A DNA stretch of 64,000 nucleotides from Paenibacillus sp. MMS18-CY102 (GCF_009789195.1 NZ_WSTC01000002.1:1-64000), one strand, 5' to 3'; positions 1 through 9,461 are shown, counted from the stretch's first letter. Made by a program: numbers and translations. The notes: generated by a model from the letters alone, not told the origin.

Positions 1-64
1 TTTGCTGTTGCCGGATCATCCGCTCACCTACTTTTTTGTAATGACTCAATTATACGGCAAAAAA

Positions 65-105
65 GGCATAGCCTCTTCAACTTTTTTGAAGGGCTGTACC
101 TTTTC
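65..105 (+). terminator. Terminator of a gene lying upstream of the window
   Basis: An imperfect hairpin (left arm 65-80, right arm 86-100, with CTTCAA/TTGAAG as its core) is followed by TTTT at 101-104. A reading frame entering from the left edge stops with TAA at 39-41, so the hairpin probably ends the transcript of a gene outside the window. Confidence 0.5.
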
Positions 106-138
106 TAAGAGTTGGACTTTTTCAGTGACCTCGGAAAA

Positions 139-357
139 CCTGCCCTATCGGTGGGTAAACGAGCAAATGGGCGGGATAGGGCAGGAAAACCTGCCCTATC
201 GGCGGTGAAACGAGCAAATGGGCGGAATAGGGCAGAAAAGCCTGCCCTATCGGTGGGTAAACGAGCAAATGTGTGGGATAGGGCAGGAAAACCTGCCCTA
301 TCGGCGGTGAAACGAGCGAATGCGTGGGATAGGGCAGGGAAAACTGCCCTATCTACA
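139..357. repeat. 51-bp tandem repeat, four units plus a partial fifth
   Basis: Units begin with CCTGCCCTATCG at 139, 190, 241 and 292, and a partial unit begins near 343, giving a period of exactly 51 bp. Each unit has inverted ends (CCTGCCCTATC and GATAGGGCAGG) that could pair, and units are joined by a short A-run. Units alternate between two types, one with GGTGGGTAAACGAGC and one with GGCGGTGAAACGAGC, so the array has a 102-bp higher-order period. Because 51 is divisible by three, both strands stay open and mimic repeated peptides; I regard those as artefacts. A degenerate single unit lies at 7172-7214. Confidence 0.9.
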
Positions 358-484
358 ATGTGTGCGGCTGGCACATATAGGTAAGCATTGGTATTTAACT
401 ATTCTGCAACAAGAAAACAGGTCATCTCGTCAATAATAAGGAAGGCAGCAATGACAGTTCGATGACTGCAAGGAGATGATCAGT

Positions 485-1213
485 ATGAACCGATTGCTTC
501 AAAGAAACAAACGCAGCGCCATGATGATCACGATTATTGCGTTTACCGTTATGCTTTCAGCCTGCGGCTCTAATTCAACGCCTAACGGTACGCTCCAGCC
601 TACTTCGCCTGATCCTTTGACGGACACGCAACAGCTGAGTACCGGGGATAAGACCTCACATAGCCCGGCCCCGACCCCGAATGTAACAACGCAGCCTGTA
701 AAAGCGACGAAGCCAGCGCCAGCGCCAACGCAGGAGTCGGAGGATTCGCAGCTTCGCAAGCAATATGTGGAGCGAATTTACAAGCTCGCGAAGTCTGGCA
801 AAATGGTGAATGCAGGTGACTTTATCGTCGGCAAAACATTGATCGACGAGGTGCACAAAGCTTGGGGCGAGCCCAACAAATCGGAAGGCGGCTATGATTT
901 CTACTCGCCTGGGATGATGAAGGGAACGATTGCCTTTGGCGTCGGCCGAGGCGATGTTGTGAAAGAAATACGGATTTTTGGAACGGCGCTTGACCCGATT
1001 AAAGACGGTGTACTGCTGAAGGTGTCTGACGTGAAGGCTGCGCTAGGTAAGCCAACGACAGTTCGCACTACAGGCAAGCAACGTATTATGGTCTATAAAA
1101 TAAGTTCGTATGAACTTAAATTTGTCTATACGCCAGGCAAGTCCAACGATCCAACCTTGGATCATATTAACCTTTTCTCCCCAAAAGCCGCGAAAGCGAT
1201 GGGCGAAGGCTAA
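485..1213 (+). CDS. YjgB-like (DUF4309) lipoprotein
   Basis: A predicted exported lipoprotein of 242 residues. It has a basic start, a hydrophobic stretch and a lipobox LSAC, then a Pro/Thr-rich linker to about residue 85. The C-terminal domain (YVERIYKLAKSGK, then GWG-like and FIVGKT elements, ending in a LFSPKAAKAMGEG tail) resembles the DUF4309/YjgB family of Bacillales, whose function is unknown. The start chosen is ATG 485, because AAGGAGATGAT at 470-480 is a well-spaced ribosome binding site for it; an in-frame ATG at 476 lies inside that site. It stands alone, followed by a terminator. Confidence 0.75.
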   Translation: MNRLLQRNKRSAMMITIIAFTVMLSACGSNSTPNGTLQPTSPDPLTDTQQLSTGDKTSHSPAPTPNVTTQPVKATKPAPAPTQESEDSQLRKQYVERIYKLAKSGKMVNAGDFIVGKTLIDEVHKAWGEPNKSEGGYDFYSPGMMKGTIAFGVGRGDVVKEIRIFGTALDPIKDGVLLKVSDVKAALGKPTTVRTTGKQRIMVYKISSYELKFVYTPGKSNDPTLDHINLFSPKAAKAMGEG

Positions 1214-1249
1214 CGGTTTTGCTGCTCCAATAGATTACGCATATTAAAG

Positions 1250-1279
1250 CCCGCATCCCATATGGGACGCGGGTTTTTT
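1250..1279 (+). terminator. Intrinsic terminator after the YjgB-like gene
   Basis: The stem CCCGC-ATCCCATATGGGA-CGCGGG is followed by six T at 1274-1279. Confidence 0.85.
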
Positions 1280-1366
1280 GGCATTTTCCGATGACGGCTG
1301 GGAATGGATTGAACAGTCACTATAAGCAATTCTTATTATCCATATAAGATTTGTTGAAAATATTCG

Positions 1367-1396
1367 TTGACAACTCGAACGAGTGCCTGCTATTAT
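1367..1396 (+). promoter_or_regulatory. Promoter of the sulfate uptake operon
   Basis: TTGACA (1367-1372) and TATTAT (1391-1396) are separated by 18 bp, a good SigA-type promoter. Just downstream, ATAGGAATTAAA (near 1420-1431) resembles the conserved half of sites bound by the Bacillales cysteine-metabolism repressor CymR; that reading is weak and rests on gene context. Confidence 0.65.
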
Positions 1397-1462
1397 TTTC
1401 CCATAACCTACTAAACAGATAGGAATTAAACAAATTCGAAATTGGATAAGGGGTGTAAGGAA

Positions 1463-2560
1463 ATGAAAAAGTCTAAAACGATCAAATGGTTTACCGTATT
1501 GCTAGCTCTCTCGGTGGTGCTGACAGCTTGCTCTTCCAAAGAAAAAGAAACGAAGAGCGATCCTGCGGCAGCCGACACGAAGGAGCCAACAACAACGACG
1601 GAGGCAGCTAAGGAGCCTCTCAAGCCGGTAGAATTGCTTAACGTATCTTACGATCCAACCCGTGAACTTTATGAAGCTTATAACAAAGCATTCGCAGCAT
1701 ATTGGAAGAAAGAGAAAAACCAAGAGGTTACGATCAAGCAGTCGCATGGCGGCTCCGGCAAACAAAGCCGTGCGGTAATTGATGGGCTCAAGGCAGACGT
1801 TGTAACGCTCGCACTCGGCTACGATATTGATGCGATTCAAGAAAAAGGCCTCATTAATGAAGGATGGCAAAGTAAATTCGAGCTGAACAGCTCGCCATAC
1901 ACGTCGACGATCGTCTTCCTCGTTCGCAAAGGCAACCCAAAGGGCATCAAGGACTGGAACGATCTGGTGAAGGACGGCGTGCAAGTCATTACACCGAATC
2001 CGAAAACATCGGGCGGCGCACGCTGGAACTACCTCGCTGCTTGGGGCTATGCACTGAAGCAGAATGGCAATGACGAAGCGAAAGCGCAAGATTTTGTAGC
2101 TAAGCTGTTCAAAAACGTACCGGTGCTCGATTCTGGCGCACGCGGCTCCACGACGACATTCGTCGAACGCGGCATCGGCGACGTCCTGCTCGCTTGGGAG
2201 AACGAAGCGTACCTGTCGGTTAACGAGCTTGGCAAAGATAAGTTCGAAATCGTCTACCCATCGCTCAGCATTTTGGCTGAACCGCCAGTCGCTGTCGTTG
2301 ATAAAGTAGCTGATGATCGCGGAACGCGTGAAGTGGCAGAAGGTTACCTGAAATACCTGTACTCCGAAGAAGGCCAACGCATTGCTGCCCAAAACTACTA
2401 TCGCCCAACACTGCAATCCGTAGCTGACGAGTTCAAGGACCAGTTCAAGCCACTTGAGCTGCTGACGATCGACAAAGACTTCGGCGGTTGGAAAGAAGCG
2501 CAAACGAAGCATTTCGCTGACGGCGGCATCTTCGATAAAATCTACGTTCCAGGATCTTAA
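1463..2560 (+). CDS. sbp: Sulfate ABC transporter, substrate-binding lipoprotein
   Basis: This is the extracytoplasmic sulfate (or thiosulfate) receptor of an ABC importer, 365 residues. It has a lipoprotein signal with the lipobox LTAC near residue 20, a Thr/Glu-rich linker, and then the periplasmic-binding fold. Family hallmarks are [22 protein letters not shown] and [19 protein letters not shown], the sulfate-binding signatures of the Sbp/CysP group. ATG 1463 is preferred because AAGGGGTG (1447-1454) sits 8 bp before it; a TTG at 1442 is in frame but has no such site. It is first in an operon with cysT, cysW and a YezD-type gene. Sulfate versus thiosulfate cannot be told from sequence alone. 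Confidence 0.93.
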   Translation: MKKSKTIKWFTVLLALSVVLTACSSKEKETKSDPAAADTKEPTTTTEAAKEPLKPVELLNVSYDPTRELYEAYNKAFAAYWKKEKNQEVTIKQSHGGSGKQSRAVIDGLKADVVTLALGYDIDAIQEKGLINEGWQSKFELNSSPYTSTIVFLVRKGNPKGIKDWNDLVKDGVQVITPNPKTSGGARWNYLAAWGYALKQNGNDEAKAQDFVAKLFKNVPVLDSGARGSTTTFVERGIGDVLLAWENEAYLSVNELGKDKFEIVYPSLSILAEPPVAVVDKVADDRGTREVAEGYLKYLYSEEGQRIAAQNYYRPTLQSVADEFKDQFKPLELLTIDKDFGGWKEAQTKHFADGGIFDKIYVPGS

Positions 2561-2602
2561 TCATACATTCATGATTGCGAATGCTTAAGGAGCTGACTTC
2601 AC

Positions 2603-3436
2603 ATGAAAGGTTCCGCTAACCGACGGGCACTTCCGGGGTTCGGATTGTCACTCGGCTACACCATCTTCTACTTGTGCGTCATCGTCCTCATCCCGCTTGC
2701 CGGCGTGTTTATTAAAACCGCCGGCATGGGCTGGACGGATTTCGTGCACACAATATGGAACGCACGTGTCATCGCCGCTTACAAGGTGAGCTTCCTGACT
2801 GCACTAGCGGCAGCTGGCATTAATGCGGTGTTCGGCTTGCTCGTCGCTTGGGTGCTTGTACGGTATCGGTTCCCCGGGAAGTCGCTTGTCGACAGCCTGG
2901 TTGACCTGCCGTTTGCATTGCCTACCGCGGTAGCCGGCATCGCGCTGACGACGATTTACGCGCCGAATGGCTGGATTGGCTCCAAGCTGGAGCCGCTTGG
3001 CCTGAAGGTAGCGTTCACGCCGCTTGGCATAACGATCGCACTCGTATTCATCGGGCTGCCGTTCGTCGTGCGTACGGTGCAGCCGATTTTGCAGGATCTC
3101 GAGAAGGATACGGAGGAAGCGGCGGTCATGCTCGGCGCTTACCGCTGGAGAACGTTCCGGCGCATTATTTTTCCAGAGATAGCCCCTGCATTGCTGACTG
3201 GCTTTGCGCTTGCTTTTGCTCGCGGGATTGGCGAATACGGCTCGGTTGTCTTCATCTCCGGCAACATGCCGATGAAGACGGAAATTGCTCCGCTGCTCAT
3301 TATGACGAAGCTAGAGCAGTACGATTATGCGGGCGCTACGGCGATCGCGTTAGTTATGCTGGTCGTTTCGTTCATCGCGCTGCTCATTATCAATTTCCTG
3401 CAAGCCCGCATTAGCCGCCGCACGACCTCTGCATAA
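2603..3436 (+). CDS. cysT: Sulfate ABC transporter permease CysT
   Basis: A membrane permease subunit of the sulfate importer, 277 residues with about six hydrophobic segments. The cytoplasmic coupling loop [21 protein letters not shown] matches the EAA motif that docks onto the ATPase. [14 protein letters not shown] and [17 protein letters not shown] are typical of CysT/CysU. It is read from ATG 2603 with AAGGAG at 2587-2592, 42 bp after sbp and 54 bp before cysW. It should pair with CysW in a heterodimer. Confidence 0.93.
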   Translation: MKGSANRRALPGFGLSLGYTIFYLCVIVLIPLAGVFIKTAGMGWTDFVHTIWNARVIAAYKVSFLTALAAAGINAVFGLLVAWVLVRYRFPGKSLVDSLVDLPFALPTAVAGIALTTIYAPNGWIGSKLEPLGLKVAFTPLGITIALVFIGLPFVVRTVQPILQDLEKDTEEAAVMLGAYRWRTFRRIIFPEIAPALLTGFALAFARGIGEYGSVVFISGNMPMKTEIAPLLIMTKLEQYDYAGATAIALVMLVVSFIALLIINFLQARISRRTTSA

Positions 3437-3490
3437 GAGGATGGAATTGGCAGAAGCATTGCAAGTTAGGTTAGATCAGGGGGGATTTAC

Positions 3491-4363
3491 ATGGCTGGCG
3501 CAGTTACCGCGCACCTGTCGGAGAAAGCCGCCGTCAGGCCGCGCCACATTAATGAATCAGGTTGGGTACGTGCTGTACTCATCACCGTTGCACTCGGATT
3601 TCTCGCACTTGTTGTGCTATTGCCGCTTATTACGGTCTTTATTGAAGGGCTCAAAAAGGGCTGGGATGTGTACACCGCATCCCTCCGCGATGCGGATGCA
3701 TTGTCGGCCTTGAAGCTTACTTTGCTTGTATCGCTTATTGCAATCCCGCTAAACACGGTGTTTGGCGTCGTAGCGGCATGGGCGATTACGAAGTTTAAGT
3801 TCAGGGGGCGCAACGTCCTCATCACGCTGATCGATTTGCCTTTTGCGGTATCGCCTGTCATCTCGGGCCTCATCTATGTGCTGATGTTCGGTGCGCAAGG
3901 TTTGCTCGGGCCATGGCTGGATGATCGCGGGATTCAAATTATTTTCGCGCTGCCGGGCATCGTCTTGGCTACGGTATTCGTTACCTTCCCATTCGTTGCA
4001 AGAGAGTTGATCCCGCTCATGGAAGCGCAAGGCGTCCAAGAGGAGGAAGCAGCGGTAAGCTTGGGAGCGCGCGGCTGGAAAATGTTCTGGCACGTCACGC
4101 TGCCCAACATCAAGTGGGGATTGCTGTACGGCATCATTTTGTGCAACGCGAGGGCAATGGGAGAGTTCGGCGCGGTATCGGTCGTATCCGGCCATATCCG
4201 TGGCGAGACGAACACGCTGCCGCTGCATATCGAGATTTTGTATAACGAGTACCAGTTTTCGGCTTCGTTTGCTGTAGCTTCATTGTTGGTTATGCTAGCG
4301 CTGGTCACATTGGCCGCGAAGAAATTTGTCGAGTGGAGGGGATCGAAATGGGAAAGCAAGTAG
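3491..4363 (+). CDS. cysW: Sulfate ABC transporter permease CysW
   Basis: The second permease subunit, 290 residues, with six predicted membrane segments. The EAA loop ([22 protein letters not shown]) and the signature [20 protein letters not shown] place it in CysW. A G-rich ribosome binding site (about 3478-3486) precedes ATG 3491. Its 3' end overlaps the YezD-type gene by 16 bp, which suggests translational coupling. In many bacteria cysW is followed by the ATPase gene cysA; here it is not. Confidence 0.93.
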   Translation: MAGAVTAHLSEKAAVRPRHINESGWVRAVLITVALGFLALVVLLPLITVFIEGLKKGWDVYTASLRDADALSALKLTLLVSLIAIPLNTVFGVVAAWAITKFKFRGRNVLITLIDLPFAVSPVISGLIYVLMFGAQGLLGPWLDDRGIQIIFALPGIVLATVFVTFPFVARELIPLMEAQGVQEEEAAVSLGARGWKMFWHVTLPNIKWGLLYGIILCNARAMGEFGAVSVVSGHIRGETNTLPLHIEILYNEYQFSASFAVASLLVMLALVTLAAKKFVEWRGSKWESK

Positions 4364-4590
4364 AGCTCAATGAATGGTGGCAGGATCGCATCGCCGATCA
4401 ACTAGAAGGCATGGAGTATGGTTCCGTCGTCATTACGGTGCATGATGGGAGAATCGTCCAGATCGACCGGACAGAGCGTAAAAGGTTCGACCCTTCCGCG
4501 GGCGTAGTGCCGGCAGCGAAGGCAGGAGCGGAGCAGTTGAAGAGTGCGAATGCGCCATTGAAAGCGGCTGGGAAAGTCGCTAACGGCTAG
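4348..4590 (+). CDS. yezD: YezD-type small protein (DUF2292)
   Basis: A small soluble protein of 80 residues. The core [42 protein letters not shown] has the pattern of the YezD/DUF2292 family (a short helix, then GSV.I.VHDG.IVQI.RTEK). This family often accompanies sulfur assimilation genes; its biochemical role is not known to me. ATG 4348 is chosen because GGAGGGGA (4335-4342) is well placed before it; a GTG at 4333 is also in frame. The last 35 residues are Ala-rich and probably disordered. Confidence 0.82.
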   Translation: MGKQVELNEWWQDRIADQLEGMEYGSVVITVHDGRIVQIDRTERKRFDPSAGVVPAAKAGAEQLKSANAPLKAAGKVANG

Positions 4591-4613
4591 CATTGTTGCT
4601 GATGTAATTAATT

Positions 4614-4648
4614 CCGGTGGGACGAATGCGTCTCGCCGGTTTTTTTTG
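4614..4648 (+). terminator. Terminator of the sulfate operon
   Basis: CCGGTGGGACG and CGTCTCGCCGG pair around AATG and are followed by a run of eight T. Confidence 0.9.
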
Positions 4649-4666
4649 TGGAAAAATGCCGTTATG

Positions 4667-4697
4667 AAAAAAGGCTCCGCACCGGCATGCGCCGAGC
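4667..4697 (-). terminator. Probable terminator of yqzM
   Basis: On the minus strand an imperfect GC-rich hairpin (4674-4697) is followed by six T (4667-4672 on the plus strand reads AAAAAA). Confidence 0.5.
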
Positions 4698-4715
4698 GAA
4701 ACCTTCTAACATCCC

Positions 4716-4874
4716 TTAGGATTGAACAAACTTGATAATAACCATTGCTGCGAATACGATGGTCATAAAGCCCAGCATCCCGCCGAAACCGAACATAACA
4801 TCCTGCAAATCATCGCGTGGTTCTTCGTTAAGATGCGCGCGCGGATCTTCCACTGTGTACTGCGAGTTGTTCAT
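4716..4874 (-). CDS. yqzM: YqzM-like small membrane protein
   Basis: A 52-residue ORF on the minus strand, reading MNNSQYTVEDPRAHLNEEPR and then a single hydrophobic helix (MLGFMTIVFAAMVIIKFVQS) that ends the protein. The helix and the IKFV.S ending match the small Bacillales family YqzM as I recall it. A purine-rich GAGGGGGA lies upstream of ATG 4874, and a good promoter is at 4921-4950. It is divergent from uvrC. Function unknown; one membrane pass is predicted with the N terminus polar and charged. Confidence 0.8.
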   Translation of the reverse strand: MNNSQYTVEDPRAHLNEEPRDDLQDVMFGFGGMLGFMTIVFAAMVIIKFVQS

Positions 4875-4920
4875 GACTCAATATCCCCCTCGTACGTAAC
4901 CGTAAGTACATATATACTGT

Positions 4921-4950
4921 AGTATACCCAACACCGTAAACAATTGTAAA
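4921..4950 (-). promoter_or_regulatory. Promoter of yqzM
   Basis: On the minus strand TTTACA (4945-4950) and TATACT (4921-4926) are separated by 18 bp. The promoter fires away from uvrC. Confidence 0.65.
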
Positions 4951-5052
4951 GTGAAATCCGGACAAACCTTTGGCCTTACGTATGCTACAATAGTAAGGAT
5001 GGCGCATCGCGCCGTAATTCATGCATATATTTCGACCATTGGAGGTAGATCG

Positions 5053-7086
5053 ATGGAACGGCGGGGACAGGCAAGTGAACGGGATGCCGCCGCGGAGCTT
5101 ATCCGAGGCAAGCTGGCGCTGCTGCCGGATGCGCCGGGCTGCTATTTAATGAAGAACGGCGAAGGCACGATTATTTATGTAGGCAAGGCGAAGGTGCTGA
5201 AAAACCGGGTTCGGTCATATTTTAACGGATCGCATAATGGGAAGACACAGCGGCTTGTTTCTGAAATCCGCGACCTTGAATATATCGTAACGGGCAGCAA
5301 CATGGAAGCGCTCATCTTGGAGTGTAACCTGATCAAGCAATATCATCCGCGTTATAACGTACTGTTGAAGGACGACAAGACGTTTCCATATATCAAAATC
5401 ACAAACGAACGCCATCCGAAGCTAGAGGTTACAAGGCGGGTCCTGAAGGATAAAGCGAAGTATTTTGGGCCGTATCCGAACGCATTCGCAGCCCAGCAGA
5501 CGAAGAAGCTGCTAGATCGGCTGTATCCGCTTCGCAAATGCAACACACTGCCGGACAAAGTGTGCCTCTATTATCATATTGGCCAGTGTATCGCGCCTTG
5601 TGAATATGATGTGGAACAAGCTGATTATGATCGAATGGTGCAGGATATTACGAAGTTTCTTAACGGCGGGCAGGACGAGGTGAAATCGGAGCTTCAGCGT
5701 AAAATGGGCGAAGCGGCGGAGTCACTGGAATTCGAGCGGGCGAAAGAATATCGCGACCAGATCATTGCGATTGAAGCGATTGTGGAGAAGCAGAAAATAA
5801 CGATGTCCGACGCGGTTGATCGGGACGTATTCGGTTACGCGATCGATAAGGGCTGGATGTGCGTGCAGATCCTGTACATGCGGGCGGGCAAAATGGTAGA
5901 ACGCCGCTCGTCGTCGTTCCCGTACTATGGCGAGGCTTACGACGATTTTGTCACCTTCGTTGCCCAGTATTATAGCGATAATCCCGCACTGCCGCGCGAG
6001 ATTTTGCTGCCGGAGCCGCCGGAGGAGCCTGCTGATGGGCAGGCGGGAGAGCTGGCAGAAGAAACCGAAGGTGATTCTGTATCGATGCAGCCGGAACGAA
6101 CTGGTGAAGTTTCGCTCTCAAGTGAGGGCGTTGCGCCTGATGAGCAAGCAGTGGCGGAATCCGATGAGGATGCGCCTGCTGGTTCACGTGCCGATGATGT
6201 GCGGGAATCGCTCCAGAAATGGCTGAAGGTCAAAGTATTCGTCCCGCGCCGCGCGCGGAAGCGTGAGGTCGTGGAGATGGCTTGCAACAATGCCAAAGTG
6301 GCATTGGATGAGAAGTTTCGGCTCATCGAGCGTGATGAGGAGCGCAGCGTGAAAGCTTCGGAATCGCTTGCTGGATGGCTTGGGCTGGAATCGGTTCGCC
6401 GCATTGAAGCGTTCGATAACTCGAATATTCAGGGCACAAATCCGGTGTCGGCAATGGTCGTATTCATCGATGGCAAGCCGGAGCGGAAGGAATACCGTAA
6501 ATACAAGGTGCGTACAGTCGTCGGAGCCGATGATTATGAAACGATGCGTGAGGTCGTGCGCAGACGGTATGAGCGGGTGCTTAAGGAAGGGCTGGAGCAG
6601 CCGGACCTAATTGTCGTCGATGGCGGCAAAGGCCAAATTGCCGTCGCGCTCGATGTACTGCGCAATGAGCTGGGGCTGCAGATTCCCGTATGCGGCCTCG
6701 TAAAGGATGCGAAGCATAAGACGGCGCAGCTGATGACGGGCGATCCACCTGAGGTCGTTCCCCTGCCGCGCGACAGCCAAGAGTTCTATTTGCTTCAGCG
6801 TATTCAAGATGAAGTGCATCGCTTCGCGATCACTTTCCATCGTGAACAGCGCGGCAAGTCGATGGTCGCATCGCAGCTGGATGCGATTCCTGGGATAGGG
6901 GAGAAGCGGCGCAAGGCGCTGTTGAAGCATTTTGGCTCGTTGAAGAAGATTCGGGAAGCCTCGGTGGAGGACTTCAAGCCGTTGTCGATCGGCGAGAAGC
7001 TGGCGGAGCAGATCCTTGCCGCATTGCGGGAGGATGAGGAGACGGCGGCGGTTCCGGAGACAGCAGTGGGCGAAGCTGGCGAATAG
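5053..7086 (+). CDS. uvrC: Excinuclease ABC subunit C
   Basis: UvrC makes both incisions in nucleotide excision repair after UvrA/UvrB load on damaged DNA. Domains in order: GIY-YIG nuclease (about residues 20-100, [24 protein letters not shown]), UVR motif that contacts UvrB (about 205-240), RNase H-like nuclease half (about 390-600, with [20 protein letters not shown]) and tandem helix-hairpin-helix ([20 protein letters not shown]). At 677 residues it is longer than the usual 600 or so, because an acidic low-complexity insert occupies about residues 320-385. ATG 5053 with GGAGGT at 5041-5046 is the start; an in-frame extension to 4951 lacks support. A weak TACAAT (4986-4991) is the likely -10 element. 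Confidence 0.95.
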   Translation: MERRGQASERDAAAELIRGKLALLPDAPGCYLMKNGEGTIIYVGKAKVLKNRVRSYFNGSHNGKTQRLVSEIRDLEYIVTGSNMEALILECNLIKQYHPRYNVLLKDDKTFPYIKITNERHPKLEVTRRVLKDKAKYFGPYPNAFAAQQTKKLLDRLYPLRKCNTLPDKVCLYYHIGQCIAPCEYDVEQADYDRMVQDITKFLNGGQDEVKSELQRKMGEAAESLEFERAKEYRDQIIAIEAIVEKQKITMSDAVDRDVFGYAIDKGWMCVQILYMRAGKMVERRSSSFPYYGEAYDDFVTFVAQYYSDNPALPREILLPEPPEEPADGQAGELAEETEGDSVSMQPERTGEVSLSSEGVAPDEQAVAESDEDAPAGSRADDVRESLQKWLKVKVFVPRRARKREVVEMACNNAKVALDEKFRLIERDEERSVKASESLAGWLGLESVRRIEAFDNSNIQGTNPVSAMVVFIDGKPERKEYRKYKVRTVVGADDYETMREVVRRRYERVLKEGLEQPDLIVVDGGKGQIAVALDVLRNELGLQIPVCGLVKDAKHKTAQLMTGDPPEVVPLPRDSQEFYLLQRIQDEVHRFAITFHREQRGKSMVASQLDAIPGIGEKRRKALLKHFGSLKKIREASVEDFKPLSIGEKLAEQILAALREDEETAAVPETAVGEAGE

Positions 7087-7106
7087 ATGACGGAAATGAA
7101 TAATAA

Positions 7107-7147
7107 GCGCTACAGGGATTGATCCTGCAGCGCCTATTTTGCTTTTT
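7107..7147 (+). terminator. Terminator of uvrC
   Basis: GCGCTACAGG and CCTGCAGCGC pair around a short loop, followed by T-rich sequence. Confidence 0.65.
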
Positions 7148-7171
7148 GGGGTCTATCCACCTTCGACAAAT

Positions 7172-7214
7172 ACCCTATCCACCCGTGAACGGGCAATCTG
7201 TGCGAATAGGGCAG
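7172..7214. repeat. Single degenerate copy of the 51-bp repeat unit
   Basis: CCCTATC...GTGAACGGGCAA...TGTGCGAATAGGGCAG matches the units at 139-357 in both ends, in the central AACGRGCAA and in overall length. It lies between the uvrC terminator and the convergent protease gene. Confidence 0.65.
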
Positions 7215-7228
7215 CCAAGCCAATCGAC

Positions 7229-8869
7229 TCAAGCCGTATCGGCATTTCTGCCGCGATTGGCCATCTTCCGCAGCGCCCACGCGATGCCGACAGGCAGTGC
7301 CAAGTAGAAGAGCGCAGCGAGCCAATTCACTACGGTCCCCAACGTAATGAGATCGAACGCCATAAGGATCGTATCAAGGATAGCATGCGTTAAGACGGCA
7401 GTGACAAAACCATATCGCAGGAACAGCCAGCAGAACAGAAGGCCAACGATTGTTAACTCAATTAGGCGGCTGTATGCCGGATATACGGGATATGTGACAT
7501 GCCCAAGCGCCCAGATGATCGTTGGAATTAGGCAGCCCACGAACTTATTGCGGAACACCTTCGTAAACCAGGCGATGCCGAATAGCCGGTATATCGCTTC
7601 TTCTGAAATAGCTGCGCACCAAGCAAGCAGCGGGTACAGCAACGGAATCGCCAGATTGTAAGGCGATGATTCGACGCTTGTTGTGGACCAAGAGCCGATC
7701 GAACGGTCAAGGCTATACAATAAAATGGATTGGGCGCCGAGCATAACCAATGCCAGCGGGTAGGATAACTTCATCGCCCGCCAAACATGGTCGCCGTAAC
7801 CCGGCTCCCCATAACGTGACCATAGGCGCCGTCCATCCCGCCGCCAGATTCCGTCCCCACCGATGAGGGAGAACCAAACGGAGACCGCCATCAGCCCCGT
7901 GAATAGGTTAGAGAACAATAAGCCAGCGACAGTGAGTGTATCGGCATTCGGGCGCTCGCCATAGGAAGCGCGAATGCCGTCCGCCATGCTGTAATTATTC
8001 GCTACATAGAAGAGAAGGAATAGCCCCGCAAGCAACAAACCACGCCGGAATGACGTGCTCCGCCTCGTGCGTATCGCCATAATAATGGCAAATAAGAATA
8101 ACAAGGCATTCATGAGCAAGCTGCCGAACAAGGAAAGCGAGGCAGCCAGCTTATCTTGTCTCTCTACATCAGCAATATAGCCTCGTGGCGCTTCGAAAGC
8201 TGCATGATAGCTGGTTGCTCTTAAAGCGCCTGATTGATCTGTAGCCATAACGGATATGCGGAGCATCAGCTGTGCATCACCGATCTTATAGCCCTTAGGC
8301 TGAAATGTGACGATCTCGCCGTTAACTTGGCTATCGCGCAGGTCCGTGCTGCGGAATCCTTCGGCGATCGCGGCCTTGCGGGCAAATTGCAGCTTTGTCC
8401 ATTCGGAGACATAACGGGCAGATGATTTTGTACGGTCATCGCCAATTGGGAACAGCCGCCATCCGACGATACGGCCTGATTCCATATGCGTGTATACAAA
8501 TAACTCGCCGTATTTCGTATGCAATTGGGACTGAAATGTATCGGTCGGAAAACGGGAATCGTACGTGTGCGCAAAGTCCAGAAGTTTGTTTTCTTTGGAC
8601 AAATAGCCATATAACAAGCTATCCGATTGATGAACGGTATGCGGCGCATCAGCAGCCCCGCCGAACCTCTCATCCGCTAAGGCAATTGCCTTCTTCCCAG
8701 CCACTACCCGCGTAATTACGCCGCCATTTCCTTGAATATCCGCATCCTCAGGCGAAGAGGCTGTAAAGATGGGCGATAGCTGTAGCAAGCCAAATAATAG
8801 CAGGCCAATGACTCCCAGTATCGTTAGAATACGGGGGATGCGCTGCGGCAATAATGGGGTTTCGGTCAT
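7229..8869 (-). CDS. CPBP-family intramembrane glutamic endopeptidase
   Basis: A multi-pass membrane protein of 546 residues. The C-terminal third carries the CPBP (Abi/CAAX-like) motifs: EEAIYR, then WALGH, then THAILD, supplying the Glu and His residues of the intramembrane active site. The N-terminal half has one helix, an extracytoplasmic region of about 180 residues and several further helices, so it is much longer than typical 200-300 residue members. ATG 8869 has AAGGAGGAA just upstream. It is monocistronic and convergent with uvrC. The substrate is unknown; relatives act in prenyl-protein processing or bacteriocin self-immunity, which cannot be assigned here. Confidence 0.85.
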   Translation of the reverse strand: MTETPLLPQRIPRILTILGVIGLLLFGLLQLSPIFTASSPEDADIQGNGGVITRVVAGKKAIALADERFGGAADAPHTVHQSDSLLYGYLSKENKLLDFAHTYDSRFPTDTFQSQLHTKYGELFVYTHMESGRIVGWRLFPIGDDRTKSSARYVSEWTKLQFARKAAIAEGFRSTDLRDSQVNGEIVTFQPKGYKIGDAQLMLRISVMATDQSGALRATSYHAAFEAPRGYIADVERQDKLAASLSLFGSLLMNALLFLFAIIMAIRTRRSTSFRRGLLLAGLFLLFYVANNYSMADGIRASYGERPNADTLTVAGLLFSNLFTGLMAVSVWFSLIGGDGIWRRDGRRLWSRYGEPGYGDHVWRAMKLSYPLALVMLGAQSILLYSLDRSIGSWSTTSVESSPYNLAIPLLYPLLAWCAAISEEAIYRLFGIAWFTKVFRNKFVGCLIPTIIWALGHVTYPVYPAYSRLIELTIVGLLFCWLFLRYGFVTAVLTHAILDTILMAFDLITLGTVVNWLAALFYLALPVGIAWALRKMANRGRNADTA

Positions 8870-9114
8870 GAGTTCCTCCTTGAACGCTGAGTGTAGCGGC
8901 GCCGTTAGCTTGTTTGCTTTCCTTCTACAGTAGCATATGTGTTTGGCGTCCCGTCAATGTCTGTCTTGTCCTTAATCAGCAGAAGTGCACTCAAAATACG
9001 CGATAATGGATGCAATCACGTAAAATAACGGCCAGCGTCCCGCTACGGACAAGCTTCTTCGGAGGATTTGGCTGTTTTTCGTTCAATAGCGCCGCAATCC
9101 GTTCGATTCGCCAG

Positions 9115-9144
9115 TTGGATATAGGAACCATTTCGCTATATAAT
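9115..9144 (+). promoter_or_regulatory. Promoter of the ktrBA operon
   Basis: TTGGAT (9115-9120) and TATAAT (9139-9144) are separated by 18 bp. Transcription would begin about 30 bp before the riboswitch core. The stretch 8870-9114 shows nothing else recognisable. Confidence 0.65.
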
Positions 9145-9176
9145 CGTTAACGTCAGTCGACAATAACCGCATATTC

Positions 9177-9362
9177 AACAGCCGAATTTCCAATGGAAAA
9201 CGGGGGAACCATATAGTTGCCGTCTTAATCAATGATAACGAATCAGAAACATGTTCGGTCATTCTCGGCAATTCGGGGTGAATTCTGCGCAGACATCAAG
9301 TCTAAGCCGCAGATAGGGCGATCTATCCAGCCCGAATCCGACAGCTAACCTCGTAGGCTGCA
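9177..9362 (+). ncRNA. Cyclic di-AMP riboswitch (ydaO/yuaA class)
   Basis: Conserved blocks of the ydaO/yuaA aptamer appear in order: GCCGAATTTCC (9181), AAAACGGGGGAACCA, CGGGGTGAATTC, and near the 3' end CCCGAATCCGACAGCTAACC followed by TCGTAGGCTG. CAGCC (9179-9183) pairs with GGCTG (9356-9360) to close the aptamer. A terminator follows at 9381-9411 and then the potassium transporter genes. In this class, bound c-di-AMP switches the downstream gene off, which fits shutting down potassium uptake when the ion is plentiful. Confidence 0.93.
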
Positions 9363-9380
9363 TGGACAGAACTCATCGCA

Positions 9381-9411
9381 GACGGCATTGGGTTTCCAAT
9401 GTCTTTTTTTC
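9381..9411 (+). terminator. Riboswitch-controlled terminator
   Basis: GAC-GG-CATTGG pairs with CCAATG-TC around GTTT and is followed by seven T. It lies between the aptamer and the ktrB ribosome binding site, so it is the likely expression platform. Confidence 0.85.
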
Positions 9412-9461
9412 TATGCCTTGCGGCGGGTTCCGCTTCGTTGGATCAAGGAGAGGAACGTGTA

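Noticed and set aside
105-384. Open frames on both strands across the 51-bp repeats, reading like repeated GKPALS/ANGRDRA peptides
   Set aside because: They exist only because the period is divisible by three. Neither strand has a credible start, and the inverted unit ends explain the pattern better.
1502-2512. A 336-codon antisense frame over sbp
   Set aside because: Antisense shadow of a clearly coding gene; composition is low in plausible protein features.
9301-9360. GATAGGGCGATCTATCC resembling the 51-bp repeat ends
   Set aside because: It belongs to the conserved c-di-AMP aptamer, and the similarity to the repeat is limited to GATAGGGC.
9399-9461. Upstream in-frame start for ktrB
   Set aside because: It lies in the terminator T-run of the riboswitch and has no ribosome binding site; ATG 9462 has a strong one.
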